Origin: Agarophyton chilense
Taxonomy: Eukaryota; Rhodophyta; Florideophyceae; Gracilariales; Gracilariaceae
Length of the DNA stretch: 64,000 bases
Direction of reading: 5' to 3'
Assembly (NCBI GenBank): GCA_030374765.1
Contig: JARGXX010000001.1
Location: 310,001 to 374,000 of the forward strand
Each line of letters begins with the position of its first letter. Position 1 is the stretch's first letter. Both the position numbers and the translations under genes were made by a program. The notes under the pieces were generated by a model, which saw only the letters and a list, made by a program, of their open reading frames with translations, had not been told where the DNA came from and searched no databases. Below, piece by piece: positions 41,989 through 55,140 of the stretch.

Positions 41989-44820
41989 TGTCCATTCGAC
42001 CACTGGCCTCAGATGAGGCCATAATTACAACATGGATAATTTTTGTAAACTTTGTCAATTTCCTTAAATTTTTGTGCCTCCACGTTTTCAACGCTCTCTT
42101 CTTCTCTGGCGTCAACCTCAAAGATTACAAACGATTGTCCAAAACCTGTACAGAGCATCATTTTCACTTCATTCTTTCATAATTTATCAAATATGTCATC
42201 ATGTATGGATCCCCAACGTGTAGTGGGAAACAAAGAAAACCCCTGCGCACGTCTCTTCACATCAGAGAGCTACTTTAAACCCTTATTTGGCATGCAATAG
42301 GAGGCGAAATTGGTCAGCGGAATTGTTACAAAAGTTGACGTTGTTGTCAAAAGTATTCGGAGACACACTTTTGTCACCATAAACTTCGAGCTACCTGGTC
42401 GCAAGAGAGAAGGCACTCTCAAGATTTTTAATGTGAAAGTCGGGGATCATGTCACTTCTCAAGAAGCCGTAAATTCGAACGTGGAGAAAAATGTTGCTGT
42501 TATTACTAAAAAAGTTTCGAACATTGAAGAGCAGCATACTGTCACGGATGGTGATGAAAGTCAAAAAATGAAACCGAGGAGCCCTTTTAATGTGACAAAC
42601 TGGGACACGCAAAACAGCTTCGTCGAAGTTCATTCGACCAAATAAACAACGGAAAATGTATCCTTGATTCTGAATGTTTCAGTGCAAATGCATCAATGGA
42701 AAGTCACAGGACCTATTGGATATTTTATCTCCGCCATGCATGCGCCCTTGGGACTCTCCTCATATGATTTCTTCATATGGGTATTTTTTGTACGTGATTT
42801 AGAAAAAATTATTCGATCTACCAACTCTCGGCTGGAAGAAGAAGGCTTAAAGCAGACTACAGCGGGTGACTTTTTGAAGTTTTTCAGTTTGATAATGTTA
42901 ATGACCCGCTTTGAATTTTCAAATAGAACATCAATTTGGCCTAAAGACAAATGATCTAAATATAAGGAATCTCTGGAGCTCGAAAAGATCATTTCACGCA
43001 ATGGGTTTGAACATATACGGCAGTTTATCGTTTTCAGTGGCTCTTCAAACGATCGAAAATCAGACGAATCCAGGCTGTCATATGTTTCTGACTTTGTGAA
43101 AGCTATAATGCCGATCGAAAAGCTTCCGTAACTCCGTCAAACACTCTGTGCGTGCACGAAAGTATGTCACGTTGGTATGAACTCGGGGGGACTGGATTGA
43201 AATTGAACTTCCACAATACACTGCTCTTGATAGGAACCCTGAAAATGGTTGTGAATTAAAGACAATGTGTTGTAGATAGAACAGAATTATTCTCAAAATA
43301 GAGATCACGATGGGTGTAACCAGATTTATAGCCTTTTGAATCGGATCATGCGCATGGAACAGCTGTTTTAATTAAACTTGTTGAAAATTTGTTCGCAAGT
43401 AATCTTATCCTTTGTGCCGATTCATATTTTTTGTCTGTTGAAACAGATGAAGAACTTTTAAAAAGAGGAATTCGATTTACTGGGATTTTAAAAACGGCCA
43501 CCAAAAGGTTTCCTATGAAACATCTTTTAGAACTTACGATGACGGCACGAGGCCGGTACGTGTCATTGGTCGCAAAACTTCCTGAATTGGATCAAAACAT
43601 GATATAGGTGCTCTGGGTGGATCGTAAGAGGAGATATTTCATCAGCACTTGTAGCAGTACCCAACCAGGAACGCCCATTTCTCGTGAAAGATGGAGGACA
43701 ACTGATCGTATAACAAAGAAAATTCCGCTTTCCATTGCTATTCCAGAACTCTGTAAGAAGTACTACTCTTGTTGTTAAAGAATCGATGGACATAATGGGT
43801 CACGTCAAGATGATTTGAATATGGAAAAGAAGTTTGGAGTGAAAAAATGGTCTTTTAGAGTGAATACTTTTTGCTGGAAATGTGCGTGGTTGATGCTTGG
43901 AATCTTTACAAGGGTGCACATGGAAACAAATTCAATCTTACACCGCATAATTTATATTGTAATCTCGAAGACTGATTAATAGATAATAACTGGGATGCTA
44001 TCCGATCTATGAAATGAAAATGTAAGAAGGAAGATAGAAAGAAACCCGATATATCGCTGGTACCGGCATTCGTTTAATGGAGACCAATCGGAAACAAAGA
44101 AAATTAAGTGGTTTTTCGACGTCTCAAACATATCAAGGACGATGAAAAGTCTGCAGAACTACTAACAAATCAAAAATTGTTTGTTCAGAATGCAAAAAGT
44201 ACAATGATATGGATTTTTATATATGTCACAGTGGAACCGGTCGTGATTGTTTTTACGGATCACCTGCGTGACATTCATCACATTTTCAGCAACATTGAGT
44301 TAACAACATTGATAGTCGTGTGTCAACATGCGTGTTTAAGGCCTTTTAGAGGCATTTTTTAAAAGTATAAAACAAAAGTTCAAATTACCTTAAGCCTCCT
44401 ACTAGTTCAATTCGCTTTATTCAACTTGCTAGATTTATTGTGATCTTTGACGAAACTATCAGTTTAGCCGATGTCACCTTATTCTGTCTGCTGTTCAAGA
44501 GGACGTTAATGCGTTCTTAGACCGTAGTAATTTTTAGAATTAGTCGACTTCTCGTAGAAGTTTTCGAATTAAACTGAACTTTTCGAGGTTCGAACCTTGT
44601 GTTTATCAGTCTCCGAGCGGTCGTGAAATCACTGAGCTGATGCTACTGAAGAAAAATGTCTAAAGAATGTACTTTAAAGCAAGTGTAACATGGTTAGAAA
44701 AATAGGTTTTTACTTAGAAAATAGAAAACGCCGCTGCAGTTTGGAAACCAGCGATTTCTACTAATTTTTTGATAAATAGAACTTGCTTCATATGAGGCCA
44801 ATCTTCCGGGGGTGTAGACA
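41989..44820 (+). mobile_element. piggyBac-like DNA transposon, copy 3 (decayed)
   Basis: The left end is TGTCCATTCGACCACTGGCC and the right end, reverse-complemented, is TGTCTACACCCCCGG, with palindromic GGCCTCA...TGAGGCC motifs just inside both ends. Its length of 2832 bp matches copy 1. Flanks are CTAC and CTAG. Confidence 0.88.
42193..44040 (+). pseudogene. piggyBac-type transposase, broken (copy 3)
   Basis: It starts at ATG 42193 with a sequence closely parallel to the N-terminus of copy 2. Frame pieces follow at 42310-42645, 42664-42954, 42911-43099 and 43389-43607. A truncated core region around 43160 corresponds to the SMSRWY block. The block with CADSYF (about 43416-43433) is preserved. 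Multiple frameshifts and stops make it non-functional. Confidence 0.78.
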
Positions 44821-44825
44821 CTAGT

Positions 44826-47800
44826 TTAAATCGAACAAGTTAAGAATCTTTTCAATATCAAGTTCCGTATTGATATAAGGCATATTAAGAAAGTCATTCC
44901 AAATGTATCTTCCTGAAATACATCCCATGCAATTGCCACGATTCGCCCCTCTTCCACCCCTTTTTGTAAAGCGGCCTGCCTCATCGTATTCAAAAACGCT
45001 TGCGTTACTTTGTTGCGACAAGTTCTTCCGTAGCACTCACAACCCACGTGTTTAACGCCGTGCTTTGCACAAGAACATTGTCGGTTTCTACAATGCCCTT
45101 TACATCCGCATTTCGCAACAAGTTCTCGTAGAGCCCTCATTATTAGCGGCACATTCTTCTCCTTTTCGATCAAAATGTTTCCCAACGCGTCAAACCCATG
45201 CCTCTCTTCGCATCCTCCGACGAAACAGGCGGGAAGTTTCTCCTCTTCGGCATTGCTCCAGTATTTATATACTAATAGACGGACTCTACTGATCTGCAGT
45301 TAACTTTTTTCGCGCGGTGGTATAAGACCCTTTGTGCACCTCGCGCAGTCGGCCATGAATCGCCTGATATCCAAGCCACATTCTATGGTTCAGACATCGC
45401 TATGGCTCACAAAGATTCGTTTTAATCTTTTCCTCATTTCCATAACATCGCACGTTGCAGCAGTTCATTCTCGATCGAGTACTTCCTTCTAATGAGGTTT
45501 GTGGATGTGGTGAATGCCATGTTTCTCATGATAAGCTAGCAAAGTGGCAACTTCTAATTCTTCTCCACCTGCCTCTCTGTCCAATTGTGTCATGATACTA
45601 CTATGTCTTAAAGCTGCTCTTAAGTAATGATCGTGCAGAAAGGCGTATATTCCCGTTGTGTAATCGCAACTTTCCATGGCGTATGCGAAACCGGCTATGC
45701 GGAAGTTTATCCCAAGACTTTTTATGCTGCGGAATAGCTCGTTGATATCAATTACATGCTCTCCAAGTAAATGTACTTTTTCCTTTCCACAGAACCGCTT
45801 CGTCAGCGCGAGTATAATGGTAACATTGATGTCCTGAGACACAACAACACATTCGCACTTGCGCGTAGTACTTGTCAAAGATTTTTCTATCGCCCCATTT
45901 CCCATCCATCCCAGCTTCTGAAGAAGTGGGTCCAAAAAACGTGTAAATGCGGCGACGAACCTTGTCTCGGCTTCTCCGTGCATGAAATTATTGTTCGTTA
46001 TCTGGAACCCTCCCGCTTCGGACATCTTCCAAACCCGGGTCCTGAAAATGCGCAGAAGGTTTTCAATGTCTCTACCTTACGCTTCCGCTCCTGTCTGACT
46101 TTGGAAGACACTAGAGCCTCTTTCCTCAGCTATTGCATTAATTTGTCTCTGTGTGATAATTATCTCTCTGTAGCGCGGATTCTCACCGAGGTCATTCAAT
46201 AAAGGCAGTTCTGGATTCAACTGTTCTGCTTTCTTCCCAATGCATATTGCGGGGAAGGAGAAGCATCTCCCGTACATTAACACGTCGACCTGTAATCCTT
46301 CCTTCTGTGGCAGTTCCATCATTTCAAGTGCCCCACACAAAAAATGCAGTCAGCTGATTGCATCTCTGCTATTCCTGGAGCCAATAAACGATGACCATGG
46401 CAGAGTAATTGGGATGTGGAATCCCAGCTCCTGCAGGTCCTGTTGCCTCCCTTCAACAAATTAACAGTTCCCAGAAGCACTGCAGTCTCGACGTGAATTA
46501 CGCAAAACGTCCCGCCTCTCTTGTTTGCTTTTATTCTGAGGAATTATGTGTGCCAGATCATCAATGAGTAAATGTATTTGTGCGAGATTCCTGCATTTTC
46601 TGCCACTGAAGAGAGGACGAAGCATATGCTTCAACTTTAAACCGTCACATTGAATACTGAGTTTCGCCTGCGCCCATCTGTGCCGCCAGTCCTAATTTGG
46701 GTGATTAAATCTACCATGACAAAGGCTTATTGCTGCATGAGAAAGTCATAGTACAATGATACACTATTCGTATACCCCCCTTCCCTGCACTGAGTTCAGT
46801 TCCATTATTCATTGCTGAGCCCCTATCATCCATAAAGTCTTCTTTTAGGGCCGATATGAATTTGCTTTTCTGCTCATGTCGCACTTTGAAATCAGGCCTA
46901 CCATATGCTTTAGTAGAAGGAGACATAAGATACCGCGAATAATGCAGTGAATTCCACTTACTACTGGCACTACTGGCCCATTCGCTATCGCCCACTTGAA
47001 TTGTAGCATGTTCCGCAAGTTTTAGAGTTTTCATAATCTTCGACATGACTTGCCGAAGGTCCGAAAGCGCTTTACCGGGATCTTTCGGATGCTTGACAGT
47101 ATCAGCTTCGCCTCGTTCCTTTTCAACGCCCATCACCGACCCGGATATCAGGTATTTGTAACTGTTTCGTCCATTTAACCTTTATTGTTTTCCTATTAAT
47201 GTGTTGGTGAATTTTTTCTTATGAGAGATTGCAAAAAATATAGGGAAGCATTGCCGAGGCGTGCAGTTCTGCGCTGATGCCACCGAGATTGTCGATATAG
47301 ATGTAACGAAATGACGGGTTAAGTTAGCGTACGGGTCTCCACCGGTGGTAGCGTGGTAGAGCGGGTCCTAAGGTTCGAAGCCTTGACGGCGGCACTCCCA
47401 GAGTACTTGGTGCAATGGGCTGGCGTTTATTGCGTAGTCTTACAGGTTGGAGCTACGAAAAAGATGGCTTGAAGACCAAAGGGTGGAATTAATATACCAA
47501 AGGGGTTATTTAGTATACTAACGGTGCCCACCGTACTCTAAGGAAGAAGCGTCACTCAAGCCAAGTAAATAGTACTGGCGAGGCGCTGAGATCTCCCTGG
47601 CACTGTAGTGTTAATCTATTACACTAATTAAATTAAAAAATAATATACATGAGTCCACCTGAGGTCGACCCGTACACGTGTCACCTGCAAGATCCTTCAG
47701 GGCCCGGCGGCTTACCGGGCTCAACCGTTATTATCGCTTCTTCACAATAGAGAATATTCTTTTTAACAAGCTCATTACGTAGGTATTCACGAGTCTCCCC

Positions 47801-50568
47801 GAACACGTTTCACAACTTCTACCACTGCAAACGTTCCAGGGAAAGGAAGCACTTCCACGGCAAAAGTTCGAATATAGCTCGGACACTCTTAGTCTGTACT
47901 ACATTTTTAACAAACCGCCCCAGAGGTGTGCTCAAACAGGCCGAGTGCTCGTTGTTTTGGACCCGGAAATATAACATTACAGAAGCAGTCACAGTTCTGA
48001 TGAACATCCTCGCATTAGATACAACTAGAAGCCAGGCCCCCTTCGATTCTAGAAAAGGAAGCGTCTATACTTTTAAAACTTTCACAATTATGATGATAAA
48101 CATTTCCAAAGCTTCATCCAAATGGACATAAGTCCATCCCCGCGCGTCTTAGGGGCTTCAAACTCCAGCTGTAAAGCTCAAAACTCGAGCAACCATTGCA
48201 TCAGATTTCTTGTTAAAAAGCTCGGAGAATGTAACTGCGGTCATGATTGAAAAAAGCATAAAAGAGGTACAAACTCTTGACACTTCAAGTGACCTGATTA
48301 TGTAAGACATTGTTCAGGCGAAACAAAATACTGTGTACGACATCTGTGTGGCCAGTCCGAGATAGAACGTTAAATCCGACGGTTGGCAACAGGCATGTAA
48401 AAAAAACTGTATTGAACAGATGTTTGCCGTTCAGAATATGACAAAAAAATGAAGAGCTGCGCTCGCGGCAGATTCTCCTGATTCCAATCGTGGCATCCAT
48501 CACCTTGCTCGTGGTGAAAACTGGTAGGTTAAAACTACGCCTCCGCTCACCGATAGGATTCAACGTGAAAGATCTGGCTAAAACGTGTTCAATGGAGTGC
48601 TTCTATTCAGGGTATTGAGTCTTCACGAGATTAGTAACGTGTAAAATCATTGTGTCGCAGACATTGAAAAAAGCTGCACGATTATTTTGGGCGTGGCTGT
48701 GCTTGAGACTGTTATCCACTTGACTTACCGTGAGTCTGGTGCTTTCTTTTAACTTCTTGAACCCGATTTCATCGAGCATTTCCTTACACGGCGGATAAAG
48801 ACTCTGCTTCTCCACGTAAAAGAATCCGGGGATTGAAATAGGCAATTCGTGCACCTTCGAATCCGTAAAAAAGTGGTCTGACGACGCAGTCCCCCTCCTT
48901 GCATCGTTGTAAGAGTTGCGCCAGCTTTTGACCAACATCTTGTAAGTAGGCTGGTCACTGCATACAATTACGTACCCGGGGCAGCCGTGCTGAACAGGTT
49001 TAAAACGTCCCTAAAAAGGGCGAGTTCTTCATGTATCCTTAATATGTCAGAAGCACATATCCTGCTAATATAGAAAAATACAACATCTTGCTTGTAGAAC
49101 GTGTGATGCGTGCTTTCCAAACCTCCGTGAGGCTTAAAAAATGACAGAAGTAATAAGCGAAAGTTGAAGCCCTGATGCTTATATAGTTTCTCAGCGCTCC
49201 CAAAGCTGTGTCGAGCGGTGTTTTCTGCCATACCAAACAATTTTTCCCTTTTCTGGTGCACAATTCCGAACATTACATCCGAGAAATCGTGCAACAATCA
49301 CTGATCATCGACCAAGTAAAGCGATAATACTAAAACCCTCCTACTTGCCAAGGATTGAACCTGGTTCGTTTCGAACCAATTACTATATTCACCACTATTC
49401 GTTACGGTCTGTGACGCTATACGCCGCTATGACGCCGATAATCTAGGACGCTTATTTTGGAAGATAGCCTGTTTCAAAGTCTCACTAATTATGGTTAAAC
49501 TCTTTCTTGCCGCTTTGACACTGTTGAATGGCAAAATACCAAAGTTGTCAATTTGAACAATGACCACCTTATTTTCCAGTTTAACACCATCAAAAGCGCT
49601 TTTGGCGCACTTCTCCCTCTCAACAATCAAAAATTTCCGAAATTATTCAGTCGTGTCGTAGGATAGAACGAATTTCCGCGTATGCAGAACGCTTTTCACG
49701 GAGGCAGAGGACTCTGGTATGCCAGAAATAGACGTAGTCATCATAAAGAGACCCACACCCATCCTTGAACGTGAAAAGCCATCTGCTCCAACCCCTTCAG
49801 AGCCCGAAGACACAGTACAGTGTCTGCTCTCGATAGGACGCCCCTGCCCCCCTTTAGTGTTCAAATAATTCTGAGAGTAGTGTCCAAATCGACACATGGC
49901 AGTTGAAAGCTTTAGGTGGAAAGTGGAAAAGTGTCAGTAATTGCCACTTCCGAGCTGGACGCACGAACCTTTCATGACGCCACTTGCTGATTAAACGACA
50001 TATCTAGGACAAAAGAGTGACCACAAACGCCGATGTAAAGCACCTACCTCCACTGAAAGCTTCTAGTGTCCCCGACGGTGGTCGTCCCTTCTTTTCAAAA
50101 AACCCTGCGAATCTTTATTCTGGAGCCTCCTTCTCTCGAAAGTGCCGCGTCCGTTGCATAGGTGTTAAACCTACGCGACAAAGAGTAAATGTGTAAATTC
50201 CTTGCGGTGAGTATCGAACTAATGCTGATCTCAATTATTTTGTTGCTTAGGTCGGGATAAGATGCACTGTAGGTATTGAGGACCTTCCTTAACGAGAACA
50301 TTTCTGATACAGGAAGAAAACTAGACTTAGAAACGTTAGGAAAAGGCATTATAATCATCTTCTGGAGATCTTCAGCACTTAAAGACACCTCACTTTCGCG
50401 ACAATACTCAGAGTTATAGGCATCGGAGTCCAAGGCGTAAAGCACGCAGTCCACTTTACACCTGTTGGCAGAATATTTCAATATGTTAATAAGAAAATTT
50501 GGGTTTTTCTCATGTGATACCTTCGAAACGACATACAGGCACGTGTCGCATGCCTGCTTACCTCCCAC
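44826..50568 (-). pseudogene. Large transposon-type protein: PIN-like fold plus CXC Cys-rich tail, decayed
   Basis: A chain of minus-strand fragments (50568-50095, 49897-49643, 49630-49427, 49297-48968, 48938-48603, 48563-48285, 47136-46711, 46340-46077, 46025-45489, 45185-44826) reads as one long decayed protein. The middle has ILYIDNLGG just across the LTR insertion. Next is a PIN/FEN-like segment with VVSQDINVTIILALTKRF and GFAYAMESCDYTTGIY, at the place where relatives have DTDVLVLLLA and GCDTTS. The end is a CXC-type Cys cluster (CGCKGHCRNRQCSCAKHG, then CECYGRTCRN). This arrangement is common in large repeat-encoded proteins of invertebrates and protists; its transposon class is not certain. 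A solo LTR interrupts it at 47302-47746. Confidence 0.55.
47302..47746. mobile_element. Solo LTR, family C (445 bp)
   Basis: It runs TGTAACGAAATGACGGG...GCTTCTTCACA and is flanked by the perfect 5-bp duplication ATAGA (47297-47301 and 47747-47751). The coding sequence of the surrounding relic becomes continuous when it is removed. It is unrelated in sequence to families A (gypsy) and B in this window. Confidence 0.85.
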
Positions 50569-51263
50569 ATCTTCGGGGGAAAGCTTTTCAATACATCAAC
50601 CGCATCTTCATATTCCACGTATTTCTCGACTTCTTCCAATGTCTCAATCGATCTAAAACTTTACTCGGAGCTTGACTCACTTTAACAATTACTCAAATCT
50701 CAAAACGTTTACAGACCCACTTAAACAGCAGACAGAATATGGTGACATCTATGAAAGATGTAGTTTCGATATAGAATGAATTGAATCCAACAAGTTGAAA
50801 TAACCCTTAATGAACTAGTAGGGCGCTTAAGGTAAATCGAACTTTTGATATGCTTTCGTCAAAACATGCATTTGTAATGCAATACTCGAAAGTTGACATG
50901 TCTGTTTACATAAAAATGACTTCTTATTAAACAAAACACCGTGACAGCCACCAAGATGAACTCCAAAACAAGGTCTTTCTGTACCTATGTGACAGAGATG
51001 GACTTCTACATTTCTTTTAAAACAGCAATCGGATCATAAAATCATGAATTTCATATTTTCTTTTCAAACGTGGCAACTTCCTTCATCAATTGCTTTTGAA
51101 ATGCTTCCGTCTTTTTTTCTTCTCTTTTAGGTTTTTTGTATCAAGGGAACTTCAGATCCAGCAGGTTTCGGATCTACATGTTAAGTATCCAATTCTACTT
51201 CATTTCGGTTAGTCAATCCTTTTTTGTTCCATTTTTTTTTATAAGTTCATCAGCAAGTTGGCA
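50569..51263. other. AT-rich region without recognised gene
   Basis: No gene is recognised. The segment around 50680-50880 resembles, in a reversed sense, the AT-rich right arm of the piggyBac copies and may be part of the older copy 4. Confidence 0.3.
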
Positions 51264-52067
51264 TTAAAAAAACTGTGGGTACTTCAATTTTCTACCACCA
51301 TGAGCTTCTCTGTAAAGATTCGAGAAATCAACAATACAAATAGCCAAAAGAGAGCCGTTCACCGGGAATGACCATTCTACCCCATCTATTACCTTTTCAA
51401 GTTTAAGACCATCTTGGTGACATCGGTTATATCTGTGAGTCATTGAACAAGTTATATAATAATATTCACAATTTTCTGGAATCACAACTTGAAGCTCAGT
51501 TTTCTCTGTAGTATTTCGCTCTTTTCTTCATCGCTTTCTCAGAACTTGGTAGCCATGATTTACAGTATCACATGTGAATACAAAATATCTTCTTTCTCTA
51601 TCCACTCAGACGACGGCCATTAAATCCGTATTGATGACATTTCCTTCTGATAATATTAATAAAAAGTCTCATCGGTTTTTTAACGTTATCTCAGATAAAT
51701 GATTCATAAGGAATCCACTAGTTGCATTCTTTATAACTCCAATAAAATTTAATCCTATCTCGATAAGAGCATTCGCCTTATTCACTGATGCAAAGAATGA
51801 ATCAATACAAACAAAACGTTCTGATCCAAACCATGGCTGCACAAGCCGTAGCAGAACTGATGTTCCACGCACATGATCAAACAAAAATTCTTGATTTGAT
51901 ATCTTGGATGCCATGTTGAGATCTATTTTTAGGATAATTCTACTTCTACCCCAACAAACAATTCTCATTTCCAATCCATTTTCTGGCTTAAGGTTCAGAG
52001 CAGTATAATGAGGAAGCTCAACATCAATCCAGTCCTCACCGAGACCGTACCATCGAGACTGTACCAA
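51264..52067 (-). pseudogene. Older, more diverged piggyBac-type transposase relic (copy 4)
   Basis: On the minus strand, 52067-51669 is open for 132 codons. It carries SRWYGLGEDWIDVELPHYTA, LKPENGLEMR and the block RFVCIDSFFASV with a candidate catalytic Asp, clearly parallel to copies 1-3 but diverged. Further down, 51485-51264 carries a block parallel to the C-terminal VVDALNLY...GNKLNL region of copy 1. Frames between are shifted. No terminal repeats of the copies 1-3 type were found, so it is probably an older subfamily. Confidence 0.7.
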
Positions 52068-52079
52068 CGTGACATACTC

Positions 52080-54190
52080 TCAACAACGCATATTGAGTTA
52101 GACAGAAGGTTGGCTACGCTGGTTCAATTAGAAACCCTAAGGAACTGAAGTCCCTCAGACTTTGTGAGGCTCTTATTGTTCTGAACCAGAAAGATGAGAG
52201 AAACAAGTCCTTCTTCACTTGTGACTCCTCTGGGCGAATGATGTCAGCTTGTTAGTTATATAGGTAGTGCCTGCGTGACTACGAAAAGTACGGTATCGTG
52301 CCTGGAATCTCTATCGACTGCAAGGAAGTAGCCAATCGATTTGGATACCCATTGGTTACAATCGATGGAAGATCCATTGACATAATCACCTTGGGGTTTT
52401 TATGGGTTTCATTTCCGGAGAGACAGAGAAAAACTTCGTCCAAGTTCTTTCACGTTTCAAGTGTAAAGTTCCGGTCTCTCCGGAAGTGATCACAACAGGT
52501 CAGAGTACAGCGTACATAAATGCCACTGGGAAAGTCCTCAAACGTTTTTTTGTCTCTCTCGACGAGTGGCCTCTGAACCAAAATAAAATAAAGAACGTAA
52601 TGACGTTGTGTGGAAAGATACGGAGAAGCACTTGGTGCGATGATATGAGACGGGATCTATTTAGTTTAGGAACATCTGGGAGTATTTCGACCTTTATCCG
52701 AAGACGTGAGGGGAGGCTTTCGAATGGGCATATTTCACACCTTCTTCAAACCAAATTCGCTCTGGTTTAAATATCTTTACTATCTCAAGCCACAAATGTT
52801 ATTTGCTTGCTTCTGAGATGTAGCGATACCGAAGAGATACCCTTTCTAAGGCACAGGCTACACAGAGTTCTCTAATTCAGGATATCGAGCACATATTGTC
52901 GAAAATGGTCCCATTTTCCAGAATCCCACGTGACACACGACGAAGAGAACAGTCGAAAGAAAAGAATCGTAATTAAGGTCACTGACCCCTTAAGCTCAAA
53001 GTTTAGGTCAATCTGGGTCTCTCATTTGCCCCTCCCTCCTTCAGTTCCTGTCCAGATTATAAACTACTCTACCAGCTTTGTTCTGACAAAGATTGAATAT
53101 CTCAGTATCAAACCCTCCAACACGTACGCCATTCTGAAAGCTTCGTTTGTCGATTTCGACTCTGTCGAGTGACCCGAGCTCAACCTGGACGAGGGGTCTA
53201 TCGGAAGAATTCCAAGGTTTGATTTACTCTGGAGGGAGCCGTTGGCAGCATCAAAGCAGCTCCCAAATGCGACGAAGTCCTCACCACCAATAGAACGATC
53301 TCAATCTCCCCCTTCTTCCCTGTCCGTACTCTTCGAGTCCAAGATAGAAGGAACCGGGGTAGAATCCGTATGCACCCTAAACGTACGCTGTAGCTGCAGA
53401 AAAAACATTGCAATGGGATTCTCATGTCGGTTTATCGTGCGGTGTGCGATGGTGTAGGCAGAGATGGTTTCGCGGAGGCCACGATTCAAAGTAGTACTCT
53501 CTGAGAATTTAGAGCTTGAGGTTCTGTTCCTTCCATATTGGAAAAGCAGCTCTCCCGACTAAAATCTACGGGAAATCTCACATCTTCGCAAAATAGCCGT
53601 TGTTTTTGATGTTTGCTCTGAATTCGAGGTTAGCATCAAGAAGTGACGAAAAAGATCCTGAAAGAGAATTATATATACTCCTTGTTAGTAGTATAGACGC
53701 TGAGATTCGTAACTACATAAATGATCAGAAGGAAATGCCCTGTACGATCAAATTCATCGGGTTGCTGAAGGTATTGGAAACTGGGCCTTGGAAAGGGGGC
53801 ACAAGTAACTGGAGACTGTGAGAGATGTTTTCAGGAACGTAGCATTGCTAAAATTGCCTTTTATGGGAGACATAGAAGCTCCGTGGCCCTCAACTACAAG
53901 TCAGGCAATAATAGACCCGTTAATAGCCAATAAGATATACTTGGCCATAACTCAGTCTCAGAATACGGCTTTGGTAAGACCGAAAAAGCGAAAACACAGC
54001 TTTAATGAGAGGTTCAACGGAAGAAATCATCGATTAGAAGATCAAAACGAAAAATATGGAATGAATTCATAAGAAAAGTTGTCTCAGACAGAAATAAATC
54101 GAACTATATCCAAAAATTGATGCGGCACAGGCCGAAGAAATCGATGTCATAGATAAATATCGTCAAGACTGGAGAATTTAAAGCTAAAAG
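52080..54190 (+). pseudogene. Mutator-like (MULE) transposase relic
   Basis: Plus-strand frames in order: around 52298-52400 NRFGYPLVTIDGRSIDIITL; after a frameshift, 52402-52770 with GFISGETEKNFVQVLSRFK, a degenerate acidic site at VITTGQSTAYINATGK and DEWPLNQNKIKNVM. These fit the MULE core, in which relatives have ITDxxxAxxxAI and HxxxN. From 53180 to 53460 comes a SWIM-type zinc motif (CSCRKNIAMGFSCRFIVRC, with Phe where the final His is usual). C-terminal helices run to about 54190. The missing Asp in ITTG, the frameshifts and the stops make it non-functional. Confidence 0.65.
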
Positions 54191-55140
54191 TAAGACCAAG
54201 AAAGTCAAATATACATCATATATCCTTTTCAAACAGATTATAACACGAGAGTCTGTGCTGGAATTGGTCTGCACTGTTAGCTAAGCGCTTTCCAACTTTT
54301 CCAATTGCATGCAACAGAAGCGCGGGGTCACCATATGAGGAAAACGTATGAATGCTTGTTGTGAGAATTACCTAAAAACTCTCAATTGAAGACACATAAT
54401 CGAGATTGGTGAGCGTTGCTGACGGAGCTGATCAAAACCCAGTGCAGGATTCGGGAAAAAGAAGCGTACACTCCATATGATTAACAATAGACCAGACATG
54501 TACAACCTCTTCTCACCGCTTCTAACTTATCACGTTTGTCTGAAGTAACACTTAAGATTTAATTATAGTCGCCGTCGCTTGTACCTATCACGCGTTTTGG
54601 AATTGTACCAGCCTCACTGATGAAACCGGTGATTTCAACGCTAAAACGCGTGCGCAGCTCCTTCACAGAACAATTCATTCATCCTTAGAACCATCTAATC
54701 TCATCGACGGTTGTCCAAGGCCTTACGTCGCCTTTCCTCTCCTCACGAAATGTCGCTGCGCACATTATAAGAGTCCAATTCTCGCAATACTCATCATACA
54801 CACCCGCTGTTGCACGTGTGATTCGTTGATGTGTCTGAACTCTTTCAAAGTCCAGACGCTCAGCAACGGGTCTCTCCGCTTTTCGGCTTTCAAATCGATC
54901 TATAAGGCTTCATGCATAAAATATACACCTTTAAGGTAGAGAGCGTGTACCAAAATTGATTTAGTGACGGAATGAGGAGAGAGAAATGTTTGGGACGTAA
55001 TACGTATCATGCTGGATCAGTAAGATATTGGGAGAGGTATCAGAAACGGCAGAGCATCGCAACTTTGTTCATTACTGTTAAATCTAACGGCCTGTATTTG
55101 ACATGTTTGTATTCCAAAATAACAGCATGGTGACAAATTA
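54191..55140. other. No gene recognised
   Basis: This is a mixed-composition stretch without a long ORF or known motif. It may include the right end of the MULE and unknown older repeats. Confidence 0.35.

Noticed and set aside
47340..47390. tRNA-like A-box and B-box (TGGTAGCGTGG, GGTTCGAAGCC), possible tRNA or SINE
   Set aside because: The boxes are only about 24 bp apart, no cloverleaf can be drawn, and they lie inside the family C solo LTR with its 5-bp duplication.
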